From Nymphaea colorata (lineage: Eukaryota; Streptophyta; Magnoliopsida; Nymphaeales; Nymphaeaceae), in contig NC_045150.1 in the NCBI RefSeq assembly GCF_008831285.2, forward strand, positions 8,942,001 to 9,006,000: DNA of 64,000 nucleotides, read 5' to 3'. The position numbers and the translations under genes are program-made. Positions 34,761-47,376 of this stretch are shown piece by piece; the stretch's first letter is position 1; every line of letters starts with the position of its first letter. Below the pieces are notes generated by a model. It searched no databases. It was not told where the DNA came from and worked only from the letters and a program-made list of their open reading frames with translations.

Positions 34761-36880
34761 TTGCTTAAATGTTATTTTTGAGTTAGTCTATGCATTCGAC
34801 AAATTATACTCCTGCCCATCTCCACTTTCTACTTAGATTACTAACTTTATCCTTTTTTTTTTCCTCTCTTGAACCAATCTGCTGGGTTCAAGTGTCAATT
34901 TTTTTTCTTCGATAATTGCTTCTAAGCCCCTCAGCTGCTTAGGCATGTAACCTTGTTTGGCTTCTTGGGAATTGGGTATCTTCAATTATGAGGCACTTAC
35001 ACTTCAATTCTCAGTCTGTTGACACTGGTTTGAATAGGTCTTTAGGCTAATAAAATGTCCTGGCCACTATCAATAAATCAGAAAAAAAAAATTTGACACT
35101 TGAAAAAAAGGTTCCTGGCCATTGTCATGTAATTTTCTTAAAAAAAATATTCTGATGCTTCAATGGGTAAAAATGGTGTTCCATTTTCATCTGGAGTGCA
35201 TCTATAGTTGTCCTTCCTATATAAGTCCCTTAAGGAATGGTTGTGTTTAAATGTAATTGATACTTTTACAGTCTGGCATTTTGTGTAGATCTCAAGTTCT
35301 CTAGGATTATGGGTACTGTTGGATGCCTTTGCCAATGTGCAAAAGGTATTTACTTGTTTGTATTGAACTCTGACCCTTCTTTCAAGCAGTCTTTGTAACC
35401 CCTCCAATATTCGTTAGCATGATCTTGGTACTCTTGTTGTTGGGCATGTGATAGCTTCTCCAAGTTCAAAAACATAAAAAAATGGGTATCATAAATTATT
35501 CTAATCAAGATGAAGGCTGTTGATGGTCACGGAAAGTTTCCTGTCTTTGGTGACTGGCTGATTGACATCATGTGCTAAGCATGGGAGGAAGGTTAGGTAC
35601 AAAAATCTTTTATCACAGAGTCGAACCAATTTAGAATCACTGGAATGGAGTAAACTGTGGTAAATACATTCCATCTTCTGCCTCTTTTGGCCGGGATTCG
35701 ACTGTGACTTGTATTTTCTTGTCACCTATTGAATGAGGAATGTCAAGAACATCCGCTTCTTATCATATACAGAGTCAAATGAACCAATTGTAACTCGTAT
35801 CCCGATGAGAAACTTGCTGCATTGTTTCAAATGTGAGGAGTATTCTTGGTATTTAGAAGTTTTCAAAGTACAACATGCAATATGCATGAAAATGTCTCAA
35901 ATTTTAGGTGGGTTATTGTAGCCTTTCTGATGCCCATAATCTTCATCCATGCAAACCTCACTCGTAGAATCTTGGACATGGTTGTGTTTTGGACATGTGC
36001 ATATCTCAGGCGAGGCCAATCTTGAACCTTACTAATGGTGGAATGCCTCGGCCCAGATTCTAGTTTTATATGGGAATGTTTTTGTTCTTTTCTCCCAAAT
36101 GTGGTCCAATTAGGAGGCAGTTCTCTTGCTTCTTGTGGTGCTCAGGAGGTTGTGTTCCTTGCTTTTGTTCAAGGAGGTAAATGTGCTCCCCAGTACAGTA
36201 ACTTGTCCTATGAAAAGTTCATGGAGCCTGGTGTTTCCAGTTCTAGTCTGGTAAATGAAAGCATATGAAAGCTTTTCACGGTGATCCATATTAGTAGCTT
36301 AATAGCCTAGGGCATGTTCTTTGCCTGATCCATAGCAAGCTAGTTATAGGACTGCAAATAGGTTTCTGTTGGTTGCCTTGTTGTATGTGGATTGCAAAGA
36401 TTTATGTGTCGGGTTCAAACTTGCCAACAAATAGGATAGGGTTATATGGATGAGAATGCTGTGAAGGTCTCATCCTTTACTGGTGCAAGTAATAGGAACA
36501 TCTAGTTCAGAGCACTGAAAGGAGAAGTATTGATCTTTGATGAAGCATAAGCGCTGATGCTGCCAACTGGATGAGTTCAGGGGTCAAGTAAGTGCTGCTA
36601 CTTTTCTTAATCTATCATTTGCTATACTTCATTTCTTATACTCAAGTGCTTTTGCTTTTTCAACCTTATAGCTGTAGCTGTTGACTTCCCCTTTGTAATA
36701 GACAAGAGATGCTACAGCCATGTGGTTAAGAATGATTCTTAGAAAAAACACTGTTTTTTTTTTTAAGATTTGTTTCATGTCTCACTGTCTTGGTAGTTGC
36801 TGTATTAGCTCCTATCTAGATTGCCAATGTCTGGCTATTTCTCCATGCCAGGGTTGAAGTGTGTTTCATTTTTGAGTCGA
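34760..36880. other. Intergenic DNA, no gene recognised
   Basis: AT-rich with T-runs. The open frames on both strands have no matching splice partners or family features. It could include non-coding transcript sequence, which cannot be judged by eye. Confidence 0.55.
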
Positions 36881-36899
36881 GTTGCGCCCATTGCTTATA

Positions 36900-39800
36900 G
36901 TGCATAATAATTGTAATTGGTAATATTCTATGCTGTTGACCTTGAAAGCTGCTCTGTGCATGTGCATGTGTGTTTGGATCATGCAGTTATGAGTTGCCTC
37001 TGTTATTTCTTGGTGCGTTTGTTTTGAAGGGCTAAGTGCTTATTCACAGTCGAGTTCTGATGGATTTCATCTTCAATCTTCAACATTGTCATAAGCCCAA
37101 ACAATCTCGACTTGGCTTGTCTGTATTTTGTTTGATTTTTTTTTTGGTCTATAAGGATGACGCTGTCCAATTTTGCATGCTGTAGCTTTTCTCATTTTCT
37201 TGACTACCCTAAGTTCTTTTTTCTTCTTTTTTTGGGTACGTTGGACAAAAGTGATAATTACTTGTCAGCTTGGTGTATCCCATTCAGGTAGGTATCCTTG
37301 TTTTGTTATTTTACCAGTGATAAGTACATGCATGTGCACACTATGCAGGTACACCTGCATGGTGCACCTGCATGCACGTCTGTGTGTTTGGTAACGTATA
37401 GCCATAAATTCTTATTTTGCGCTGTTGACCTTGCATGCTGCTTTATGCATGTATATGTGTGCTTGGAATTATGCAGTTATGAATTGCCTCTGTGTTCTTT
37501 TTTTGATGTATTTGTTGTGACGGGCTAAGTGCTTATTGACGGTCGAGCTCTGATGGATTTCATCATCAGTCCTCAACATTATCATAAGCTAAAACCATTT
37601 GGGCTTGTCTTGTCTATATTTTGTTTGATTATTTTTTTGGTTCAGCAAGGACAAGGCCGCCCAATATTGTTTCTTGACTTCACTAAAAAAGAAACAGAAA
37701 GTTTTTTCTTTCTTTTTTTGTCTGGTACACTGGACAAAAGTGATAAGTACTCGTCAGGGTTTTCATTAAAAGAATAAGGTGTCATTGTTTCCTTATTTTA
37801 TCGGTGCTAAGTATATGCATTGCCTCTGTATTCTTATTCTTTCTTTGATGTATTTGTTGTGACGGGCTAAGTGCTTATTGACGGTCGAGCTCTGATGGAT
37901 TTCATCATCAGTCCTCAACATTATCATAAGCTAAAACAATTTGGGCTTGTCTTGTATATATTTTGTTTGATTATTTTTTTGGTTCAGCAAGGACAAGGCC
38001 GCCCAATATTGTATGCTGTAGCTTTCCCATTTTCTTGACTGCACTAAAAAAGAAACAGAAAGTTTTTTCTTTCTTTTTTTGTCTGGTACACTGGACAAAA
38101 GTGATAAGTACTCGTCAGGGTTTTCATTAAAAGAATAAGGTGTCATTGTTTCCTTATTTTATCGGTGCTAAGTATATGCATTGCCTCTGTATTCTTATTC
38201 TTTCTTTGATGTATTTGTTGTGACGGGCTAAGTGCTTATTGACGGTCGAGCTCTGATGGATTTCATCATCAGTCCTCAACATTATCATAAGCTAAAACAA
38301 TTTGGGCTTGTCTTGTATATATTTTGTTTGATTATTTTTTTGGTTCAGCAAGGACAAGGCCGCCCAATATTGTATGCTGTAGCTTTCCCATTTTCTTGAC
38401 TGCACTAAAAAACAAACAGAAAGTTTTTTCTTTCTTCTTTTGTCTGGTACACTGCACAAAAGTGATAAGTACTCGTCAGGTTTTGCATTAGAAGAACAAG
38501 GTGTCCTTGTTTCCTTATTTTATCGGTGCTAAGTATATGCATTGCCTATGTTCTCTTATTCTTTCTTTGATGTATTTGTTGTGACGGGCTAAGTGCTTAT
38601 TGACGGTCGAGCTCTGATGGATTTCATCATCAGTCCTCAACATTATCATAAGCTAAAACAATTTGGGCTTGTCTTGTCTATATTTTGTTTGATTATTTTT
38701 TTGGTTCAGCAAGGACAAGGCCGCCCAATATTGTATGCTGTAGCTTTCTCATTTTCTTGACTTCACTAAAAAAGAAACAGAAATTTTTTTCTATCTTGTG
38801 GTACACTGGAAAAAAATGATAAGTACTTGTCAGTTTTTTCATTAAAAGAACAAGGTGTCCTTGTTTCCTTATTTTATCGGTGCTAACTATATGCATGTGC
38901 CCACAATATGGAGACCCATACATGCACGCTTGTGTGTGTATACTAAGATATAGGCACAGATGCTTATTTTGTGCTGTTGAGGTGCTTGGAATCATGCAGT
39001 TATGAATTGCCTCTGTGTTCTTTCTCTTTCGTTGATGTGTTTGTTGTGAATGGCTAAGCGCTTATTGATGGTTGAGTTCTGACGGTTTTCATCATCAGTC
39101 CTCAACATTATCATAAGCTAAAACAATTTAGTTTCTATTGTCTGTATTTTGTTTGATTATTTTTTTGGTCTAGCAAGGACTAGGCTGCCCAACATTGCAT
39201 GCTGTTGCTTTTCTCATTTTCCTTACTGTCCTAATCTTCTCCCTGACCACACCTCCCCCCCCCCACCCCCCCCCCACCCCCCACCCCACCCCACCCTGCT
39301 GCCACGCAACTTTTTTTGGTACTGTTGGACAAAAGTGATAATGACTTGTCAGCTTGTCTGTATTCAGGTTTTTCATTAAAAGAACAAAGTATCCTTGTGT
39401 TGTTATTTTATCAATACTAAGTTTATGCATGTACGCACACTTTGCAAGTACATACATGTGCCACATGCATGCACATCTGTGTGTCTGGTAAGATGTAGCC
39501 ACAGGTGGTTATCTCATGTTCTGACTTTGAATGCTGCCACCTGCATCTACATCTGTGCTTGGAATCATGTAGTTATGAGTTGCCTCTATATAATTTCTTT
39601 GATGTATTTGTTGTGAAGGGATAAATGCTTATTGACGGTCGAGCTCTGATGGATTTCATCATCAGTTCTCAACATTTATCATAAGCTAAAACAATTTGGG
39701 CCTGTCTGTATTTTGTTTGATCATTCCTTTGGTCTAGCTTGGACTAGGCTGCCCATATTGCATGTTGTAGCTTCTCATTTTCTGGACGATCCTAAAGAAA

Positions 39801-41450
39801 AAAAAGTTTTTTTTTTTTCGTTTTTCTGGTAATTTTGGACAAAGTGATAATGGCTTGTCAGCTTGTCTGTCCATTCAGGTTTTCATTAAAAGGACAAGGT
39901 ATCCTTGTTTTGTTATTTTATCTCTACTAAGTATATGCATGTATGCACACTACACAAGTACATACATGCATACACATCTGTGTGTCTGATATATCCACAG
40001 GTGCTTATCTCATGCTTCTGACTTTGAATGCCGCTCCGTTCATCTATGTCTGTGCTTGGAATCATGCAGTTACGAGTTGCCTCAATGTTCTTTCTTTGAT
40101 GTATTTGTTGTGAAGGGATAAATGCTTATTGACAGTCAAGCTCTGAAGGATTTCACCACCAGTCCTCAACATTTATCATAAGATAAAATAATTTGGGCTT
40201 GTCTGTATTTTGTTTGATCATTGCTTTGGTCTAGCATGGACTAGGCTGCCCCATATTGCATGTTGTAGCTGTCTCATTTTTTGGATCATCCTAAAACAGA
40301 AAAAGAATGGTTGTTTTTCCCTTTTTTCTGGTAATGTTGGACAAAGTGATAATGGCTTGTCAGCTTCTCTGTCCATTCAGGTTTTCATTAAAAGAACAAG
40401 GTATCCTTGTTTTTGTTATTTTATCAATACTAAGTATATGCATGTGTGCACATTACGCAAGTACGTACATGCATGCACATCTGTGTGTCTGGTAACTGGT
40501 AAGATGTAGCCACAGGCACGGGTGCTTATCTCGTGCTTCTGACTTTGAATGCCGCTCTGTGCATCTACATCTGTGCTTGGAATCATGCAGTTATGAGTTG
40601 CCTCTATGTTCTTTCTTTGATGTATTTGTTGTGAAGGGATAAATGCTTATTGACGATCGAGTTCTGATGGATTTCATCATCAGTTCTCAACATTTATCAT
40701 AAGCTGAAACAATTTGGTTTTGTCTGTATTTTGTTTGATTATTTTTTTGGTCTAGCAAGGACTAGGCTGTCTAATATTGCATGCTGTAGCTTTTTGCATT
40801 TTGTTGACTATCATCAAAAAGACAAACAATTCTTTTTCTTCTTTTTGGTGCATTGGACAGAAGTGATAATGACTTGTCAGCTTGTCTGTCCATTTAGGTT
40901 TCATTAAAAGAACAAAGTATCCTTGTTTTCTCATTGTATCAGTACTAAGTGTGTGCATGTGTGCACACTGTGCAGGCACATCCATGTCCCACATGCTTGC
41001 ATGTCTATGTGTGTCTAGTAAGATATAGCCATAGGTGCTTATTTTTGTCCTACTGACCTCAGGTACCACTCTCTGCATCTACGTGTGCTTGGAATGATGC
41101 AGTTATGAATTGCCTCTGTGTTCTTTATTTGATGTATTTGTTGTGAAGGGCTAAGTGCTTATTGATGGTCGAGCTCTAATAAGCTTGGTTTGGTTATGGA
41201 TTTTTTTGCTTTGAGGAGCGCTTAGGCCTTCTTTCTCCTGGAAAAGTTTTTTTTTTCTCTTGTAAATCTTTAAGTCTTCTTTATGTTTCTCATTGTAGTA
41301 AGCGCTTATGGATGGTTGGTTGGGATGTAACGGAGTTCCATCATCAGTAGTCAACCTTATCAGTTTTAGTTTCCTTTGTATATAATTTTGCAATTGATTT
41401 CTTTCCTGCTCAGGATAGCACAAGGCAGCCAAATTGTATGCCTAGGAAAC
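36900..41450. repeat. Tandem array with long (~500-bp) and short (~361-bp) units
   Basis: The core ttattgacggtcgagctctg (variants in some copies) recurs near 37,041, 37,533, 37,873, 38,233, 38,594, 39,060, 39,630, 40,123, 40,645 and 41,157. Spacings are about 492, 340, 360, 361, 466, 570, 493, 522 and 512 bp. A very degenerate eleventh copy lies near 41,300-41,440. Long units contain an extra ~150-bp block with alternating purine-pyrimidine sequence (gtatgcatgtgtgcacac) and the phrase cttggaatcatgcagttatg. Short units lack it. Two adjacent short units (about 37,860-38,580) are almost identical, so they were copied recently. The unit is unrelated to the 1.43-kb satellite. The array lies between FLL1 and ALG9, and I see no coding potential. 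Confidence 0.9.
39249..39297. repeat. Poly-C tract with A/T interruptions
   Basis: About 49 bp consisting of C-runs of 3-11 separated by single A or CA steps, inside one long unit of the array and absent from the others. The minus strand has many G-runs and could form G-quadruplexes. Confidence 0.9.
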
Positions 41451-44400
41451 ATAGTTTATTTCAAGATTTAACTTTTAATATCTCATTTTCATTTGACACT
41501 CCAAATAGAGCGACATTACGAATCAACTCAGTTGGCTCTGAATCAGATTGTGCTATGAATGAGTTAGATCCTTCTCTCTTTGTGTAAAACGGTTGCCTAG
41601 TGGCTCTGGTCCATCTTTTCTTCTATTTATTGATTCTGATTAGGCCATTGTTCTACTTTTAGTTGAGCTCACTGTGGCTATTTGTTATTACCTTCTCTCT
41701 TTGATAGGCATTCTTCCTTGTTGAAATCTTTTCTTGATTTGGTTGTTTTAAATACTTTCATTTTGCTTTGCTGATTTGTAAGGTTCTTCATGTGTATTCT
41801 TGTGAAAAGCCAGGAGAAATTTAAAGTGCTCCTTCCTGCTTCTTTCTGCTTGTAGCTGGTCTAGTCAAGCTGCTCCCAGGCGCCATCTGGACCACCTGAG
41901 GTTCTCTCAGTGTGAACTGTGAACTTATTTGTAGGTAGTCTTGGAAACTTTGGTGTTTCGGGCCTTTAGTTTACTGTTTAGACTGGGGAAGCGGGGATTC
42001 CTCCCCCCCCCCCTTTACTTTTGATTTTTCAAGTTATTTTTACAGTAATTAGGTAAATTCTTAAATTTTCGAGGAGTCTTAATTAGGCAGGTGCTGACTG
42101 GACCTTTTATTAGATTTAATGCCTTATTGCTGATCTCTACTGGCTACTGAGCATGGTATCAGGCTTTGACAGACGCATATTACTTAAGCTGTATTTAGTG
42201 TGATTCTTTTGCCTTGTTACTGTCTATTGCAGCCGCAGGCCACTTGTGCAATTAAAATGCCAATAGATTACACATACGCATTGTATTGATAGAGCTTTGT
42301 TGTTTTGGGATGCCTGGTTGGTTCCTGTGGATGCTTCATTTGTATCTGATGGCTGTTTTTTTTATTGGTTTCATGCTATACGCATTGGATCCTTTACACA
42401 CACACACACACACACACAGAGGGAGAGGAGGAGAGAGAGAGAGAGAGAGAGAGAGACTATTGCTACCATTGTTTGAACTTTGAGCACATAAGCTAGTTGT
42501 TTTTGCCCCTCAATCCAACATATAAATGCGATTTGTATTTGAGAGTCCTATACTTTTGCCTTGCCATTGTGTTGATTAGGTGGACTTCTGTCCTATCTGT
42601 AGATTGATAGCTGTGCCTTTTTGGTTGTGAGACGCTTGTTTGGTTCATGTAGATGCTTGATTTGCTTCTGATGGCTGTATTCTTCTATGTGAAGTTTGAA
42701 CCTATATATATATATATAACACACTCTTTTCCTCCCCCCTCTTTCTCTCTCACTTATGTATGTATATCTGTATATGTATGTCTACACAATTTTTCTGCAA
42801 TAGCTTTGTCATCTGTAACTTTTTAGCATGTAAACTATCTGCGGTTGCTGTGGGGTTCATTACTTGTTACTGGTTATAGTGGGTTCCCTTTTTGTTTCTA
42901 TTCTTCAATTTCAAGGTCAGTAGTTTGTGTGGGTCACATGCTTCTGTATGCCAATCACTATTATCCACTTGTCTACTATGAGTACCCCATCCAACTTTAC
43001 TGTATGCTTTTGATTTTTCATATAGGTATGAAAATAGATTGAGTAAATTTGACGATAGTCAAAGTTGCTCTTATTTGAAGGTGTAAAATGCACTATATGT
43101 GCATTTTATTAAAATCTTAGGATTCAGTTTTTGTCTCTCACACACATTTGTATTTCTTTTAGTATGTTTGCATGTATCTGCTCCGGCTTAGAAAGTAAGT
43201 TAGGTACTGGTTTCCAGTAACAGATCTAAGATATTTTAAGCATTATGGTGGATGTAATGCATGCCCTTAATGCTTATTAGTTATTATCCTCTCTAAATTC
43301 AATATGTTCCATCTTACCTAATTTTGTTTTTTATGTCTTTATTACTGTTTATACTTTATATGCTAATTTTTTCTCACTTTTTTAACAATCACATGATAAT
43401 CCAGTCAGTCATTTCATGCCTTTCATTTGAGTTTTCGTTTTGAGGTGGTGGTTGATTATGGTTTAACTGCTTCCCAGGTATCGGTGCTGGTTATATGGAA
43501 ATGTTGCTCTTTTGTTTACTTCATGGGAGCCACCGTTAATTGTTTGGTAAGAGATTCTTTTTCTTTCTCTTTATTTTATTTCTTCACACTCCTGCATCTG
43601 GGTTTTGTGAATTGATGGGGGTGTGGCTATAGTCATATGATGGTTTTTCATGCTTGTGAATTTAATGTCTTGTTTGGAACTTGGAAGATATATCACTACT
43701 TGCTAGCATTTGGTGTTTGTTCATGCTTGTGAGTTTAGTTGTCCAGTTAGAAGATACATGAATTACAAATTTGTTGGGAGGAGTTTGGCATCTGATTTTA
43801 TGTAGTTCCTATGGCACGTTGTTCGCCCTCTTTTAAAATGACAATTTTTTTGTTATTATTCCCTTATTCGAAAAATAAAACAAGCTATTTTTGCATGTCC
43901 TAAAGATTTTTTTTAACTTGGTCAACTTTATTAAAGGACATTTGAAAGTATTTATTTATTTTCTTTAAGCACCATGTGCTTTTGTTTCCTTGAATATCTC
44001 TCAAGTGTCGTCTATGGGCTTTAAACGCTAAAGAACCTGGATAAGGTGACATTGACATACAATCTAATAAAGCTGAGTTATTTGTTTATATGAAGTTCAG
44101 GTGTCTTCTGTGTATGATTGCAAATCCACTAGCATAGAAAGGACGTCAGACATGGGTTTAATAATTAACTATGATCTCAATTACTAATTTAATGAGACTA
44201 ATTTCCATTTGGAGCCCATCATTTAGGCCATAATCCTCAAAGTGGCTTTGTACATTTTGAATATTTTGTTCAATTTTTTTGCTGATACTTGTTAAATTGA
44301 ATTTTGATACATTCGTGGCTGTTAGATGTGGTTTAAAGTAGAAGTTCCGTTTGAAGGAAATTTTAGAGTTACGGCCTTTCTCCATCAGTTATAAACTTTG

Positions 44401-47300
44401 AAAGGGCATAAAGTGCAAAATTGTACATGTTCCAATGTGATAAAGGGTGGGGCGTTGGAAATCTTGCTCGGCCATATTTCATTGAAGTTTTCATCTCGAG
44501 CTCATGGAGAGTTTTCTTCTGATGGCAATCTCATCTTTTGGAATCTGACGCTTTGCATTAAAGTGCGACTGTACATGCTCAATTATGCAACAGCTAGCAT
44601 GTCTATATGTGTATGTTCTGCACGGGCATGTTGCTCTTGGTTTTACTTGCGTCTGTTTGATTTGACTTCTCTTGCGCTCTCTGGTTTCATAGATAATGGA
44701 GCTTTTTTAACCAATTGAGAGGATCATAGGCTATTTGGAACGTGGGAGTTGCCCCACCCGCCCTCTCCCGCCCGCCTTGTCTTTCTCGATTTTGTTTGGA
44801 ATTTTGGATCCCAACTGAAGCGATTGAATCAAGTGAAACCTGCAAATGGGAGCTAAAGCTCAGAATTCCTCAGTCTGAAGGTGGCTTCAAATTGTTTCTA
44901 GACAGACTTTGGCATGTCTTGTCGAGATTTCCTTGCATGGTTGAAAAGTGTGTTCCCTAGCTCTCGCTTCTGCAACAATGGGAATTGAGTTGAGGATGGC
45001 ATTGAGGTGATTTTATGTCTTACTCTGCTGAATTTGTGCTGATCTCTGCAACGATGGGGGACGGGGGTGAGGATGGTATCGAGGCGATTTATCTCTCTGG
45101 TGGTGATCTGGATGAATCCATCTTGTATCTGGTCGGATTAATAAAGGAGTCCGCTGCCCGATGGTTGAAATTTCTTTAATGGTCTTATAAAAATTTGGCT
45201 GGTGGTCTCGCTTCTGATTGGATTGATAAATTGAGGCTTGATGGGGAAATTTCTCCAATGCTCATACAAATTTGGCTGGTATTCAACCGATTTGTTGTAG
45301 CAATGATTGGTGGTCTGTAATTCAGCTGGTACCCTGCTGACGTTATACCAGCCATTACAGACTCGAAACAGGCGTTTGTTGAAAAATAACTTGTTCAAGA
45401 AAAACAGTTAGTCTGAGAAAATTTACCGAAGATGTAAGTGGAAGAGGCTTTTAGTCCGACTTTTTTGTTTGAATAATGAAAAGTTTTCCTGAATTGTTCT
45501 TTTCATGTTTGGTTATTGAGAACAAATTAACTGGAGTCGATAATCTCTGTTGAGGTTCCTTGGGCATCCCTTCTTTTAAACTAAAGGAACCATATGCGGC
45601 GGGCATTTATTTGAATGTAAAGCTGTCACATAACCACTTTGGATGCTCTGGCACTGCGTGTTTTGCACCCCATCAACTTTAACATCCATAAAAAAAGGAG
45701 GCAACAATTTTAAAGGCACTGCTCACTTTTGATGTCATGTAAGCGTGTCTTTAATGGCATTTTGCCTCTACAACCTGGTTTGGTTTCGAGTTGTCCAATA
45801 GGTGCGTTCTAAAAACTTTAATTTGAACAAAGCACTATCGAAGCTATGGGGCAAATCATTCAGGATACAAATGCTTGTTCACTTTGAGCTTAGCGATGTA
45901 AATCTCAGTTGCTTTATTTTACCTCTGCATTCAAAAGAAAGTTTGTGTTTCGGGTTTGAACCCGTCTGACGGTTACATATAGGGGCATTTGAAACAAATA
46001 TTGCCTTTTCATTATTTGAAACAAAAAAAAAAGTGAAAAATCATGATATTGTGAAAAATGCTAAAATTAAAATGTCACATTTTTTGTTGCATTTTTCATT
46101 ATATGTCAGTCGTCGAGATCCTTTCATTAATAATTGTTTTTTTTTATTTCCGTCAATATTTCTGTAAGAACAAAAAATTGACATTGTAAAACTTTTCTAT
46201 TGTGCCTTTTTTGCTTTAATTTTGTAAAAAAAAAAAAAGTTTTTTTAATACCCAAAAGAATCATCACCTATAAAATTACAGAAACAATGCTTCTGGTTAT
46301 CATAAAAAGCAATGTCGTAGATATAGGTTTTCTCACTGATGCAGCATATCATATCAGCCAATACATATTGTTGCATATCAGCTCATGTTGCCTCTTTTTT
46401 CTTATTTTGAAAGTTTAAAAAATATAAATTGATTTAACAATTAGAAATTTAAAAAGATAAACCCCTTTTGAACCCAGTAACCCGGCAAGGGATCGATATG
46501 ATATATGGTCCAATGCGAACCATTTTTTACAACACCAATCCAAAATTATATCTAAGCTCGACTTAACTTACTAGACTTCAAGCTTGGCTCGGCAGACTTG
46601 CTTTGCAGATGTGAAGAAGACACGTAACACATTAAAAAAAAATCGTTGTTTTGATACTTTGAAAAATATAGTATATATAATTTTTAAATGGGGATGTCAA
46701 TGGATCAAATTCAAATCAGACCGGGTTAGATTTAGGAAATGAGATTTGATTTTAAATAAATACCCCGTGACATTACTGTTCAGTTTTAGATAAATACCCT
46801 ATACATGATGTCAATGTTCTTCTAAGTTTTTAACATATTACAGCTTAGGTTTGGTTTATACATTTAAAAGTTGAATTCGGATGTGAATTTGAAAGTAAGA
46901 TTCAAATTATAAATTTAAAAGTCAAATTTAGGTATGTTGTAGGCATGATTTAGAGAAAATAAAAGGGTGGGTGAAGGATTAAACTTTCAGCTAGGTGGTG
47001 GCATGGTATTAAACTTTTATCCCTTTATATTCGAAACAAATGTGCTCACCTTTAGTTTACATATACATATGGTGTTAGAATTTTCTTCGTTTATATTCGA
47101 AACAGTTGTAGATATCCATTACTTTAAACTTTTAGACTTGAATGGTAAAGTAAAACAGGCTAATCCGCTGGAGCTACAGGTCCGCCCGGACCGAACCTTA
47201 CAGCGCGTTATCAATCAAATGTTCGGCAGCCAAAAAGAAAAAGAAAAGAACAGCAAAAAATTCGATCAGAAACTGGCTACTGAAGTAACTGAACCAAGAA
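41450..47300. other. Intergenic DNA between the array and ALG9
   Basis: No gene recognised. It contains CA/GA microsatellites, C-runs near 42,003-42,013, and two partly duplicated segments at about 44,965-45,105 and 45,155-45,290 (shared phrases ggatggcattgagg/ggatggtatcgagg and atttggctgg). A stretch near 46,690-46,930 has gatcaaattcaaatcagacc-like phrases similar in style to the satellite sub-repeats. The frame at 44,742-44,960 has no recognisable motif. Confidence 0.55.
42397..42456. repeat. Compound (CA)n and (GA)n microsatellite
   Basis: A CA run to about 42,418, then a short spacer and a GA run to about 42,456. Confidence 0.93.
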
Positions 47301-47351
47301 GAAAAGCATCTTACCTTGCGTCTTTCGCTTTTGCACTCCTCGATTTTGAAT

Positions 47352-47376
47352 CTCTCTCTCTCTCTCTTTCTCACCC
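47352..47376 (+). promoter_or_regulatory. CT-rich leader immediately before the ALG9 start codon
   Basis: A CT dinucleotide run directly upstream of ATG at 47,377, ending in caccc. CT tracts of this kind are common in plant 5' UTRs near transcription starts. Confidence 0.5.

Noticed and set aside
34417-34836. Several overlapping frames on both strands near the AT microsatellite
   Set aside because: They encode Tyr/Ile repeats from (TA)n sequence and have no family features.
44742-45398. Possible coding region with short frames on both strands
   Set aside because: The segment contains locally duplicated non-coding phrases and the frames match no known protein. No consistent exon structure could be drawn.
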